Positions 1-6,111 of a stretch of 8,290 bases of DNA are shown piece after piece. Both the position numbers and the translations under genes were made by a program. Where the stretch lies: the NCBI GenBank assembly GCA_003229915.1, contig QIGA01000068.1, positions 1 through 8,290 on the forward strand, written 5' to 3'. Below the pieces are notes generated by a model. It ran no database searches, was not told the DNA's origin, and saw only the letters and a program-made list of their open reading frames with translations. The stretch's first letter is position 1; every line of letters begins with the position of its first letter. Source of the stretch: Chloroflexota bacterium. GTDB taxonomy: Bacteria; Chloroflexota; Dehalococcoidia; SZUA-161.

Positions 1-198
1 CTCGTATGTCGCCACTCATATACGAAACGACAAAAGCGGGGACACTGTCCGAAAACTTAGCAAATCGTGGGTAGCCTAGCGCAGATGCTCCAACCTGCCC
101 ATAATCCTCAGACAGGCTCCTAGGACGCATAGCTTTACATAATCCTGCGATGGTATCTTTTCATCCTGCGGCTCCTCGCCTGGATTCTACATATGTTC
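1..198. other. Left-edge non-coding stretch
   Basis: No complete gene is visible here. All three + frames are open at the left edge and close within about 80 nt, so a short C-terminal tail of a gene lying to the left cannot be excluded, but nothing recognisable is encoded. A GGACA-C-TGTCC inverted repeat sits at 40-50, and a loose CCTAG/CTAGG pair at about 75-79 and 119-123. I recognise no RNA family and no insertion sequence. Confidence 0.5.
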
Positions 199-220
199 TA
201 TAATGCGTGTGCCGGAAAGG
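199..220 (+). promoter_or_regulatory. -10 box and ribosome-binding site of the VTT-domain gene
   Basis: A consensus TATAAT lies at 199-204, with predicted transcription start near 211. GGAAAGG at 214-220 is the ribosome-binding site for a start at TTG 231 or ATG 234. No convincing -35 box is seen about 17 bp upstream. Because the GTG at 207 falls between the -10 box and the predicted transcript start, this arrangement argues against the longer reading of the gene. Confidence 0.5.
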
Positions 221-233
221 TAACAATCAGTTG

Positions 234-881
234 ATGGAGACGGATCATACCTCAGATGATACCCTCGGTAGCGGAGGCGAAGATATAGTCTTGGCGAGTG
301 AGGGAGGGGTGAGGACAGGCAAGCGCTCTTTCCTATCCCGAAAGTTGTGTCTCCGCATACTCGTTGTTTTGGTCGTGGTCGCTACCACCATTACCATCTT
401 TGTTTTTCGTGACCGCGTCGCGGGGCTCGAAGCGTATGGCTATTTGGGTGCTTTCCTGATCGCTCTGATTAGTGGTGCCACCATAATCCTGCCTGTACCC
501 GGCATAGTGTTAATCTTCACCTTGGGAGAATCTCTAGACCCGGTCTGGCTTGGGTTAGTGACAGGTGTGGGCTCGGCCTTGGGGGAGATTACCGGCTATA
601 TAGCGGGGGCCAGTGGACAGCTGGTATTCGAGAATAGTAAGTACTATTTGCGGCTGGAACGATTGATGAAGCGGAGAGGATCGATCGTTATTTTCGTTCT
701 TTCCTTTGTGCCCAATCCACTCTTTGACGTAGCAGGTGCTACGGCTGGGGCACTTAAATTCCCTCTGTGGAAGTTCTTGCTCGTGAGCTTCTTGGGCAAA
801 ACACCGAGAAATATACTCGTTGCTTTCGCAGGTGCGTACACACTTGAATGGGTGCGCAGCTTCTTAGAGAAGTATTTTTAG
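234..881 (+). CDS. VTT-domain (DedA/SNARE-associated family) integral membrane protein
   Basis: This 215-residue inner-membrane protein resembles the VTT/DedA superfamily (YdjX/TVP38 type), some members of which are implicated in lipid scrambling or membrane homeostasis. The substrate here is unknown. A hydrophilic N-terminus of about 35 residues precedes a transmembrane segment at 38-58. Hydrophobic segments follow at about 71-97 (the LPVPG turn suggests a re-entrant loop), 103-127, 149-173 and 180-203. The family-like features are a Gly-rich stretch with Glu118 (GSALGEITGY) and FVPNPLFD at 158-165 followed by an AG motif. ATG 234 was chosen over the in-frame GTG at 207 because GGAAAGG (214-220) and a TATAAT (199-204) lie between them; TTG 231 is also possible. 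The gene converges on ruvA with a 4-nt overlap of stop codons. Family assignment is fairly sure; function is not. Confidence 0.85.
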   Translation: METDHTSDDTLGSGGEDIVLASEGGVRTGKRSFLSRKLCLRILVVLVVVATTITIFVFRDRVAGLEAYGYLGAFLIALISGATIILPVPGIVLIFTLGESLDPVWLGLVTGVGSALGEITGYIAGASGQLVFENSKYYLRLERLMKRRGSIVIFVLSFVPNPLFDVAGATAGALKFPLWKFLLVSFLGKTPRNILVAFAGAYTLEWVRSFLEKYF

Positions 882-1450
882 CTGGTCCGGGCAAAGCTTT
901 GAAGCGCGAGCTTTATCTTGTCTTCGAGGGTAAGGTCGGGGGAGCTGGGGAGGGCGGATGTGGCGGCCATCGCTTCCGCCGCTGAATAGCCCAGGCCGAT
1001 CAGTGCCGCTTTCACGTCTTCATGGGGATAGGGCATTGCCGCACCCGCTTGCTCGAATTTACCTTTGAGCTCAAGGATGAGGCGTGCGGCTGTCTTTTTC
1101 CCGACACCTGATATCGAGTTCAGGAGCTCCTCATTGCCGGAAGCAATTGCCAGCGCGAAGCGCTCCGGGTTCAACGCTGAGAGCATTGACAGAGCCACCT
1201 TGGGACCGACCCCGGAAACGCTGATAAGAAGTTCAAACATTTTCATTTCCTCAGCCGAGGCAAAGCCGTAAAGCGTCAGGTTGTCCTCCCTTACCTGAAG
1301 ATGCGTGTGGAGATACACCTTGTCGCCCTGGGCTCCCAGCACGCTCAAGGTGGAGGTTGGGGCAAAGAGGCGAAAGTTCACGCCGTGGACGTCGATGATT
1401 ACCCAGTCATCACCCAGAGATTTCAATACACCTTCGATCCCAGCGATCAT
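878..1450 (-). CDS. ruvA: Holliday junction branch migration protein RuvA
   Basis: RuvA (190 aa, normal length) forms the tetrameric platform that binds four-way DNA junctions, loads the RuvB motor and works with RuvC in recombination and repair. The N-terminal OB-fold domain covers about 1-62 and contains Arg54-Glu55-Asp56, the position of the acidic pin known from E. coli RuvA, followed by LYGF. Two helix-hairpin-helix motifs are seen at 78-90 (VSGVGPKVA) and 113-125 (ISGVGKKTAARLI). The C-terminal RuvB-contact domain is at about 143-188 (EDVKAALIGLGYS). ATG 1450 has GGAG eight bases upstream. It is the last gene of the leftward array, 35 nt after ruvC. Its TAA overlaps the TAG of the converging membrane-protein gene, leaving no room for a terminator between them. 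Confidence 0.97.
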   Translation of the reverse strand: MIAGIEGVLKSLGDDWVIIDVHGVNFRLFAPTSTLSVLGAQGDKVYLHTHLQVREDNLTLYGFASAEEMKMFELLISVSGVGPKVALSMLSALNPERFALAIASGNEELLNSISGVGKKTAARLILELKGKFEQAGAAMPYPHEDVKAALIGLGYSAAEAMAATSALPSSPDLTLEDKIKLALQSFARTS

Positions 1451-1485
1451 GACTGAAACTCCACTACTTCAGTATGTTGGCAGGC

Positions 1486-1989
1486 TCACTGGCCACGTGC
1501 CAATAACTCCGAGACTCGTGCCTTGCCAATATGGCAGATAGCCACTGCCAGAGCATCGGCAGCATCATCGGGTTGCGGAATGCAGTCGAGCCCAAGCTGA
1601 ATCTTGACCATCTCTTGAATCTGCCTCTTACCCCCATGACCATAACCGGAGACATTCTGTTTCACCTCAAGCGGTGTGTATTCGTAGACGGGAAGCCCAT
1701 GGGTGGCTGCGGCGAGGATGGCCACCCCGCGGGCTTGCCCAACAGACAGGGCTGTTCTCAAATTTCGGGCTATAAAGAGTTCAACTGCGACCTCCGCTGG
1801 CTGGTAGCGTTCTATGAGGTCTGTAATGCCTCGGTAAAGAATGAGTAACCTTTCAGGGGTAGCTAGTCTGGCTGAGGTGGACAAACAGCCGTAGTCTATT
1901 GTGGTGAACTCGTCTTTAAGGTCCTCGATGAGGCCATATCCCATCAACGCAATGCCTGGGTCAATACCTAAGACACGGGTTGGCATCAC
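1486..1989 (-). CDS. ruvC: Crossover junction endodeoxyribonuclease RuvC
   Basis: RuvC (about 167 aa) is the RNase H-fold, metal-dependent dimeric nuclease that resolves Holliday junctions by paired nicks. All four expected acidic residues are present: Asp10 in LGIDPG, Glu70 in VAVELF, and Asp142 and Asp145 in DDAADALA. The conserved ARN...ALSVGQARG helix follows Glu70, and the Gly/Lys-rich SGYGHGGKRQ segment is also present. The reading begins at GTG 1989. ATG 1986, the next codon, has a better-spaced GGGG (1992-1995) and is an equally good start. The yebC stop lies only 7-10 nt upstream, so translation is probably coupled. The gene sits between yebC and ruvA, an order common in bacteria. 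Confidence 0.97.
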   Translation of the reverse strand: MMPTRVLGIDPGIALMGYGLIEDLKDEFTTIDYGCLSTSARLATPERLLILYRGITDLIERYQPAEVAVELFIARNLRTALSVGQARGVAILAAATHGLPVYEYTPLEVKQNVSGYGHGGKRQIQEMVKIQLGLDCIPQPDDAADALAVAICHIGKARVSELLARGQ

Positions 1990-1996
1990 TGCCCCG

Positions 1997-2746
1997 TCAT
2001 CCCTGATACTTCTCCACTACGTCGTCGGGGAAGTCGGCGTTGGTGAACACATGCTGCACATCGTCGAGCTCCTCCAGGTTGTCCAGGAGCTTGAGCGACT
2101 GAAGGGCGGATTCCTCATCGAGGTTGACTAGATTCTTCGGTACTTGCAGAAGTTCAGCGGACGAGATGGAGATCCCTTTTTCCTCCAGTGTTTTCCTGAC
2201 TGCTTCCATGTCATGCGGCTGCGTATGGATCTCCACTGTGGCTTTCTCGATCTTGACATCATCGGCGCCAGCATCGATTGCGAGCAGGGCTAATTCCTCA
2301 GCATCTACCTTGTCGGACTCGACGGTGATCACTCCTTTGGGCTCAAATATCCAGCTTACGCAGCCGCTCTCTCCGAGGCTGCTGTTATTGCGGCTGAAGG
2401 CGTTGCGCACTTCGGGCAGGGTCCGATTTCGGTTGTCGGTCAGGGCCTGTAGCAGAATGGCGCTGCCGCCTGGCCCATAGCCCTCCAATGTCAGTTCGAT
2501 TAGGGCGGCGGCGTCTGAAGAACCTGTGGCACGCTTGATGGCGCGCTCGGTGTTTTCCAGGGGCATATTGTTGTCGCGGGCCCTTTGCACCGCCAGCCTA
2601 AGCCGAGCGTTGGTCTGCGGGTCGCTGTCTCCTTGACGAGCGGCAACGGTGATTTCCTTGGCTAGCTTGGTAAAAAGCTGCCCCCGCTTGGCATCAGCTA
2701 CGCCCTTCTGCCGCTTAATAGTCGCCCATTTGGAGTGTCCTGACAT
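1997..2746 (-). CDS. yebC: YebC/PmpR/TACO1 family protein
   Basis: This 249-residue cytoplasmic protein has the full family length. The hallmark start GHSKWATIKRQKG (3-15) is followed by RGQLFTKLAKEI (21-32), RLRLAVQRARDNNMP (48-62), GYGPGGSAIL (89-98), ALTDNRNRT (101-109), a GCVSWIFEPKG segment (128-138) and the C-terminal LDDVQHVFTNADF (227-239). Family members were first described as DNA-binding regulators (PmpR). More recent work on YebC/TACO1 proteins supports a role in translation, relieving ribosome stalling at difficult motifs such as polyproline. Which applies here cannot be seen. ATG 2746 is preceded by AAGGGGAAAG. The gene starts 39 nt after the mutase small subunit with no obvious promoter or T-tailed terminator between them, so read-through from the mutase genes is plausible. 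It is followed closely by ruvC. Confidence 0.97.
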   Translation of the reverse strand: MSGHSKWATIKRQKGVADAKRGQLFTKLAKEITVAARQGDSDPQTNARLRLAVQRARDNNMPLENTERAIKRATGSSDAAALIELTLEGYGPGGSAILLQALTDNRNRTLPEVRNAFSRNNSSLGESGCVSWIFEPKGVITVESDKVDAEELALLAIDAGADDVKIEKATVEIHTQPHDMEAVRKTLEEKGISISSAELLQVPKNLVNLDEESALQSLKLLDNLEELDDVQHVFTNADFPDDVVEKYQG

Positions 2747-2785
2747 GTTCTTTCCCCTTCAACTTCACAGGTCAAAGGCAGCGCC

Positions 2786-3199
2786 TTAGTTTATCGTCTT
2801 CTCGGCCATGGCTTTTCTGATAAAATCAGCGATATCGTTGGTGGCGGTGCCTGGGCCGAAGATGCCTGCGATTCCCATCTCACGCAATGCAGGATGATCT
2901 TCCTCCGGTATGATGCCGCCAGCGAGGACCATCGTATCCCCGAGCCCCTTCTTGCGCAGCTTCTCCAGGATGAGTGGGAATAGTTCGAGATGGGCGCCGG
3001 AAAGGATGCTTACACCGACTACGTCAACGTCCTCTTGGAGTGCGCTTTGAGCGATCATCTCTGGCGTTTGGCGAAGTCCGGTGTAGATTACCTCCATCCC
3101 GTTATCGCGTAGGGCGCGGGCTACTACTTTAGCACCTCGGTCATGACCATCGAGACCGGGCTTGGCTACTAGGACCCGAATCATCTCTGCATCTGCCAT
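2786..3199 (-). CDS. Methylmalonyl-CoA mutase, cobalamin-binding (C-terminal) subunit
   Basis: This 137-residue protein is a stand-alone B12-binding domain of the methylmalonyl-CoA mutase type. It carries the base-off cobalamin motif DGHDRG (17-22), in which His19 is the expected lower axial ligand to cobalt. The partner motifs SIL at 64-66 and LAGGIIPEED at 92-101 complete the fold, followed by GPGT (116-119). In the fused enzymes this domain is the C-terminal part of the mutase; here it is a separate gene, as in archaea and some bacteria. It should assemble with the catalytic subunit encoded at 4094-5752. ATG 3199 has GAGGG nine bases upstream. It starts 16 nt after the second VOC gene. A corrinoid-protein role with another mutase is possible but less likely given the neighbours. 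Confidence 0.94.
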   Translation of the reverse strand: MADAEMIRVLVAKPGLDGHDRGAKVVARALRDNGMEVIYTGLRQTPEMIAQSALQEDVDVVGVSILSGAHLELFPLILEKLRKKGLGDTMVLAGGIIPEEDHPALREMGIAGIFGPGTATNDIADFIRKAMAEKTIN

Positions 3200-3215
3200 A
3201 GTAAACTACCCTCTT

Positions 3216-3641
3216 CTACATTTGTTGATCGAGCTCGATTAGCACGCCCAAGGTTGACTTGGGATGAATAAACGCCATCCTGGCACCATGCTCCTCGCCT
3301 ATTGTTCCATACTCTCCACTATCGATCACCCGTGCTCCGCTTTCCTTGAGACGCCTGACTTCTTCATCCATGTTATCGACCCACAATCCGAGTCGGCAGA
3401 AGCCTTCGCCTTGTTTGTCCAGCCACCGCGCCAGGCCGCCACCCACAGGGTCCTCTGGGCCTACTGTAGGCTGTAAGAGTTCGATGGAGCAATCCCCTAC
3501 AGGGAACATCACTGCCTTTACTCCGGGCATCTCCACCACACCCTTATCCCAAGGTTCAAGTCCTAGAGCTTCCATATATAGCTGCTGCGCCTCCTCAATA
3601 TCGCTGACTACTATCCCCACGAAGCTGATCTTTGTGATCAC
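3216..3641 (-). CDS. VOC-family protein, epimerase-like but lacking metal-ligand histidines
   Basis: This 141-residue glyoxalase/VOC-fold protein is a clear paralogue of the adjacent epimerase. The two align without gaps over the first 58 residues and again around FIHPKST-GVLIEL, with about five extra residues (near 60-69, GPEDPVGGG) here. The position of the first metal-binding His is Phe7, and the HH pair of the second site is Cys82-Arg83, so both histidine ligands of canonical methylmalonyl-CoA epimerase are missing. The acidic positions Glu54 and Glu136 remain. Epimerase activity by the known Co/Mn-dependent mechanism is therefore doubtful. It could be a structural partner, a CoA-thioester binder, or an enzyme with other chemistry. 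The start is GTG 3641, with AAGGAG five bases upstream overlapping the preceding stop codon, implying coupled translation. Automated annotation would probably call it an epimerase. Confidence 0.9.
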   Translation of the reverse strand: MITKISFVGIVVSDIEEAQQLYMEALGLEPWDKGVVEMPGVKAVMFPVGDCSIELLQPTVGPEDPVGGGLARWLDKQGEGFCRLGLWVDNMDEEVRRLKESGARVIDSGEYGTIGEEHGARMAFIHPKSTLGVLIELDQQM

Positions 3642-3650
3642 CTTGGCTCC

Positions 3651-4049
3651 TTAAACTTTCTGCGCCAGCTCGATGAGCACTCCTTTGGTGGAACGAGGAT
3701 GTAGAAATCCGATCTTTCCCGCCAGTCCCTGCCTGCCTTGCTTATCTATGAGATCGATACCTTTGGCTGCCAGTGACTCTAGCTCCTTGTCAACATCGTC
3801 GACCTCGAGGCATATGTGATGGATGCCTTCGCCTTTTTTCTCCAGAAACTTCGCTACACCGCTGTCTGGGTTTGTAGGCTCTATTAGCTCAATCTCGATA
3901 TCCCCCACAGCTATCATCGCCGCTTTTATTCCTTGGTCGGGAATTTCCTCTATGTGAGAGTGCTTGATCCCGAGGAGGTTTTCATAGGTTTTCAGACCTT
4001 CGTCAAGATTCCTTACCGCAATGGCGACATGGTCAACTTTCCTGATCAT
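3651..4049 (-). CDS. mce: Methylmalonyl-CoA epimerase
   Basis: This 132-residue VOC-fold enzyme is expected to interconvert (R)- and (S)-methylmalonyl-CoA, supplying the isomer used by the mutase. The metal site expected from characterised epimerases is intact: His7 in DHVAIAV, Glu54 in the IELIEP strand, His78 in HHICLEVDD, and Glu127 in VLIEL, the last also at the position of a catalytic acid. The FLHPRSTKGV turn (115-124) is typical of the family. Length is normal for single-domain epimerases. ATG 4049 is preceded by GGAGG with a five-base spacer. The gene lies 44 nt after the mutase catalytic subunit and 9 nt before the degenerate VOC paralogue, so it belongs to the mutase operon. Assignment is strong from both sequence and neighbours. 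Confidence 0.93.
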   Translation of the reverse strand: MIRKVDHVAIAVRNLDEGLKTYENLLGIKHSHIEEIPDQGIKAAMIAVGDIEIELIEPTNPDSGVAKFLEKKGEGIHHICLEVDDVDKELESLAAKGIDLIDKQGRQGLAGKIGFLHPRSTKGVLIELAQKV

Positions 4050-4093
4050 GCTTTCCTCCGTTTATGCTGTCAGCAGTTCTTCTACCTGACGAC

Positions 4094-5752
4094 CTATATT
4101 ACTAGAATCTCTTCCTGCTCCCCGAAGATGCCGCGGAGCACATCGCATATCTCACCTAGGGTGGCATAGGCCTCGACACAGTCGATGAACGCGGGCATGG
4201 TATTCTCATCGCTGCTCGCCACGGTCTTTAAATTGTTCAACGCTTGAGCCACTCTCTCGTTATCTCTTCTTGCCTTGAGCGAGGCCAGTCGCTGCCTCTG
4301 CTTTTCTGCCTCAGCAGCGTCGACGCGGAGTAGGCCAGTTATCTCTGGATAGGGGGAGATGAACTGGTTGACTCCAACTACAACCTTCTTCCCGCTCTCG
4401 ATGTCCTTCTGAGTGCGGTAAGAGCTTTCCTGTATTTCCCTTTGAGGGAAGCCTTGTTCTATGGCGCGAAGAGCACCACCGAGGTCATCGATCTTCTGAA
4501 TGTATTCTCTGGCCTTCTCTTCTAGGGCGTCTGTAAGATATTCCACAAAATAGGAGCCGCCAAGGGGGTCTATGCAATCCGCCACTCCGCTTTCGCAGGC
4601 CAGAAGCTGCTGAGTGCGCAAAGCGAGGGTCACTGCGTCTTCTCCTGGAGTGGCATAGGCCTCGTCACGGGAGTTGGTGTGCAGAGACTGAGTGCCTCCC
4701 AATATGGCTGCCAGCGCTTGAATAGCAGTCCTTATTACGTTGTTGTCGGGCTGCTGTGCGGTCAGTGTGTGTCCGCAAGTCTGGGTGTGAAAGCGCAGCG
4801 TCATAGAGCGATGGTCTTTGGCTCCGAATCTATCCTTCATGATCTGGGCCCATAGCCTTCGCGCTGCCCTGAACTTGGCTACTTCCTCGAAGAGGTTGGT
4901 GTTGGCCGCAAAGAAGAATGAGAGCCTGCCAGCGAATTTGGCCACATCCAGGCCTGTGTCAATAGCTGCCTGTACATAGGCGATTCCATCGGCCAGGGTG
5001 AAGGCTATCTCCTGTGCTGCGGTAGACCCCGCTTCCCGGATGTGGTAGCCACTTATGCTGATGGTATTCCACTGGGGGAGATTCTGGGCGCAGTAGTGGA
5101 ATATGTCTGTCGTCAACCTCATCGATGGGCTGGGCGGGAAGACGTAAGTGCCGCGAGCGATATACTCCTTGAGTACATCGTTTTGGATAGTGCCATTGAG
5201 GGTTGACGGATCCACTCCCTGCTTTTTGCCCACAGCAATGTACATCGCTAGCAGGGCTGAGGCTGTGGAGTTGATGGTCATCGAGGTGCTGACCTTGCCT
5301 AGGGGTATTCCCTCGAAAAGGATTTCCATATCCTCGAGGCTGGATATGGGAACACCTACCTTGCCCACCTCACCCTGTGCGTTGGGGCTGTCTGAGTCGT
5401 AGCCGATCTGGGTCGGCAAATCAAATGCTACACTGAGACCGGTTTGTCCTTGCTCCAGGAGGTAGTGATACCGACGGTTGGTCGCTTCAGCCGAGGCAAA
5501 GCCAGAATACTGGCGCATGGTCCATACCCTTCCCCGGTACATCGTCGGCTGTACGCCTCTTGTGAAGGGAAACTCCCCGGGATAGCCCAGTGCTTGGTTA
5601 TAATCGAACGCTTGATGGTCGTCAGGGGTGTATACGTCTTCGATCTCAATGCCTGACGTGGTGAGAAACTGCTCCTCGCGTTCGGGAGCCTTCTTTATCG
5701 CTGGTTGTAGCTTGTTCTCCAGCCATTCCTGCTTGCTCTTGCTGGTATCCAT
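4094..5752 (-). CDS. Methylmalonyl-CoA mutase, catalytic (N-terminal) subunit
   Basis: This 552-residue protein is the TIM-barrel, CoA-substrate-binding half of adenosylcobalamin-dependent mutase. It interconverts (R)-methylmalonyl-CoA and succinyl-CoA with the separate B12 subunit. By fixed offset to the P. shermanii enzyme, the active-site residues are Tyr82 (RQYSGF), Gln190 (TIQND), Arg200 (EYIARGTY) and His237 (SGYHIREAG). Tyr82 plus Arg200 favour methylmalonyl-CoA over isobutyryl-CoA or 2-hydroxyisobutyryl-CoA mutase, where these positions differ. Other family blocks are TMYRGRVWTMR (70-80), GLSVAFDLPTQ (105-115), FRAARRLWA (294-302), LHTNSRDEA (358-366) and DPLGGSYFVE (395-404). The end (519-545) is the linker that joins the B12 domain in fused enzymes, so the split is natural rather than a truncation. 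ATG 5752 has AGAAGGAG five bases upstream. No MeaB/ArgK-type G-protein chaperone is encoded in the window. Confidence 0.96.
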   Translation of the reverse strand: MDTSKSKQEWLENKLQPAIKKAPEREEQFLTTSGIEIEDVYTPDDHQAFDYNQALGYPGEFPFTRGVQPTMYRGRVWTMRQYSGFASAEATNRRYHYLLEQGQTGLSVAFDLPTQIGYDSDSPNAQGEVGKVGVPISSLEDMEILFEGIPLGKVSTSMTINSTASALLAMYIAVGKKQGVDPSTLNGTIQNDVLKEYIARGTYVFPPSPSMRLTTDIFHYCAQNLPQWNTISISGYHIREAGSTAAQEIAFTLADGIAYVQAAIDTGLDVAKFAGRLSFFFAANTNLFEEVAKFRAARRLWAQIMKDRFGAKDHRSMTLRFHTQTCGHTLTAQQPDNNVIRTAIQALAAILGGTQSLHTNSRDEAYATPGEDAVTLALRTQQLLACESGVADCIDPLGGSYFVEYLTDALEEKAREYIQKIDDLGGALRAIEQGFPQREIQESSYRTQKDIESGKKVVVGVNQFISPYPEITGLLRVDAAEAEKQRQRLASLKARRDNERVAQALNNLKTVASSDENTMPAFIDCVEAYATLGEICDVLRGIFGEQEEILVI

Positions 5753-5792
5753 CTATGCTCCTTCTACCATGAGAGTTCCTTCACTCGGAAAA

Positions 5793-5821
5793 AGTGTAGC
5801 CCATCTGCTGATTGGTGTCAA
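5793..5821 (-). promoter_or_regulatory. Sigma70-type promoter of the methylmalonyl-CoA mutase operon
   Basis: On the minus strand a perfect -35 TTGACA (5821-5816) is followed by a 17-bp spacer and a -10 TACACT (5798-5793, four of six consensus bases). Predicted transcription start is near 5786, giving a leader of about 34 nt with the AGAAGGAG ribosome-binding site. It is the only well-formed promoter I see ahead of the seven leftward genes. Confidence 0.75.
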
Positions 5822-5860
5822 TTGGCGGGCGGGCATCCTGTATGGAAAATTGGCCATTGG
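5811..5860 (-). repeat. Four CCAAT repeats around the mutase promoter -35 region
   Basis: CCAAT (ATTGG on the + strand) occurs at 5811-5815, 5821-5825, 5849-5853 and 5856-5860. Two copies flank the -35 box exactly 10 bp apart, about one helical turn, and two lie 7 bp apart upstream. This could be a transcription-factor site, or chance in a short region. Confidence 0.3.
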
Positions 5861-5886
5861 ATAACCTCTGCAAAGGGGACGCAATC

Positions 5887-5895
5887 TGATATAAT
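5887..5895 (+). promoter_or_regulatory. Extended -10 promoter toward the dodecin gene
   Basis: TGATATAAT is a perfect extended -10 (TGnTATAAT), with predicted start near 5902. No good -35 box is present at 17-18 bp, which is acceptable for extended -10 promoters. The 13-mer AATCTGATATAAT at 5883-5895 recurs exactly at the ruvB promoter. Transcription from here gives a leader of about 220 nt before dodecin. Confidence 0.6.
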
Positions 5896-5896
5896 T

Positions 5897-5911
5897 CTTG
5901 CGGAATGCAAG
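5897..5911 (+). promoter_or_regulatory. Inverted repeat at the predicted transcription start (candidate operator)
   Basis: CTTGC-GGAAT-GCAAG is a perfect 5-bp inverted repeat beginning two bases after the -10 box and spanning the predicted +1. This position would suit a repressor site or a 5'-end hairpin. The arms are short, so chance is possible. Confidence 0.3.
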
Positions 5912-5940
5912 CCAACGGGAATAAGCAAACTCGCGAATGA

Positions 5941-6039
5941 TTAGGATTGAGGCAGGCCGAACTTATTGAAGAGCTTGGCTTTGGCCTTGTCACGGGTAAA
6001 CAGAGACGCAAGAGCCTTCGCCGCTTGTGTTACGTTGAG
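5941..6039 (-). pseudogene. Possible coding remnant (C-terminal fragment without a start)
   Basis: This minus-strand frame encodes 32 residues ending in LFTRDKAKAKLFNKFGLPQS and TAA. The residue mix and G/C-rich third positions resemble real coding sequence, but the frame has no ATG, GTG or TTG and is closed upstream by a stop at 6042-6040. It may be the tail of a decayed gene or simply a chance reading of the leader. I do not recognise the protein. Confidence 0.2.
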
Positions 6040-6082
6040 TTAGGGAACTATAGAAGGGGAAGGGTCGTAGTCTGTAGAAGGG

Positions 6083-6111
6083 GCCCGGGGACTGGGAATG
6101 TCCGCTCGGGC
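6083..6111 (+). promoter_or_regulatory. GC-rich hairpin just upstream of the dodecin ribosome-binding site
   Basis: Arms GCCCG (6083-6087) and CGGGC (6107-6111) enclose GGAC (6089-6092) and GTCC (6100-6103) around the loop TGGGAAT, giving nine pairs with a small asymmetric internal loop. The AGGAGG ribosome-binding site (6115-6120) begins three bases later, so folding could affect initiation. No T-run follows, so it is not an intrinsic terminator. Confidence 0.4.

Noticed and set aside
207..233. GTG 207 as the start of the VTT-domain gene
   Set aside because: It lies directly after a TATAAT box and upstream of the GGAAAGG ribosome-binding site, so it probably precedes the transcript start.
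1464..1848. Open frames of 63 and 105 codons overlapping ruvC on both strands
   Set aside because: Both are shadows of ruvC, which has all four catalytic acids and a ribosome-binding site. Neither shadow has recognisable features.
2775..2787. AAGGC-GCT-GCCTT hairpin (minus strand) between the mutase small subunit and yebC as a terminator
   Set aside because: The stem is only 5 bp with a 3-nt loop, overlaps the stop codon, and is followed by TTGACC rather than a T-run.
5599..5604. TATAAT on the + strand inside the mutase catalytic gene
   Set aside because: It lies within conserved coding sequence (FDYNQAL antisense), has no TGn extension or -35 box, and no + strand gene follows it.
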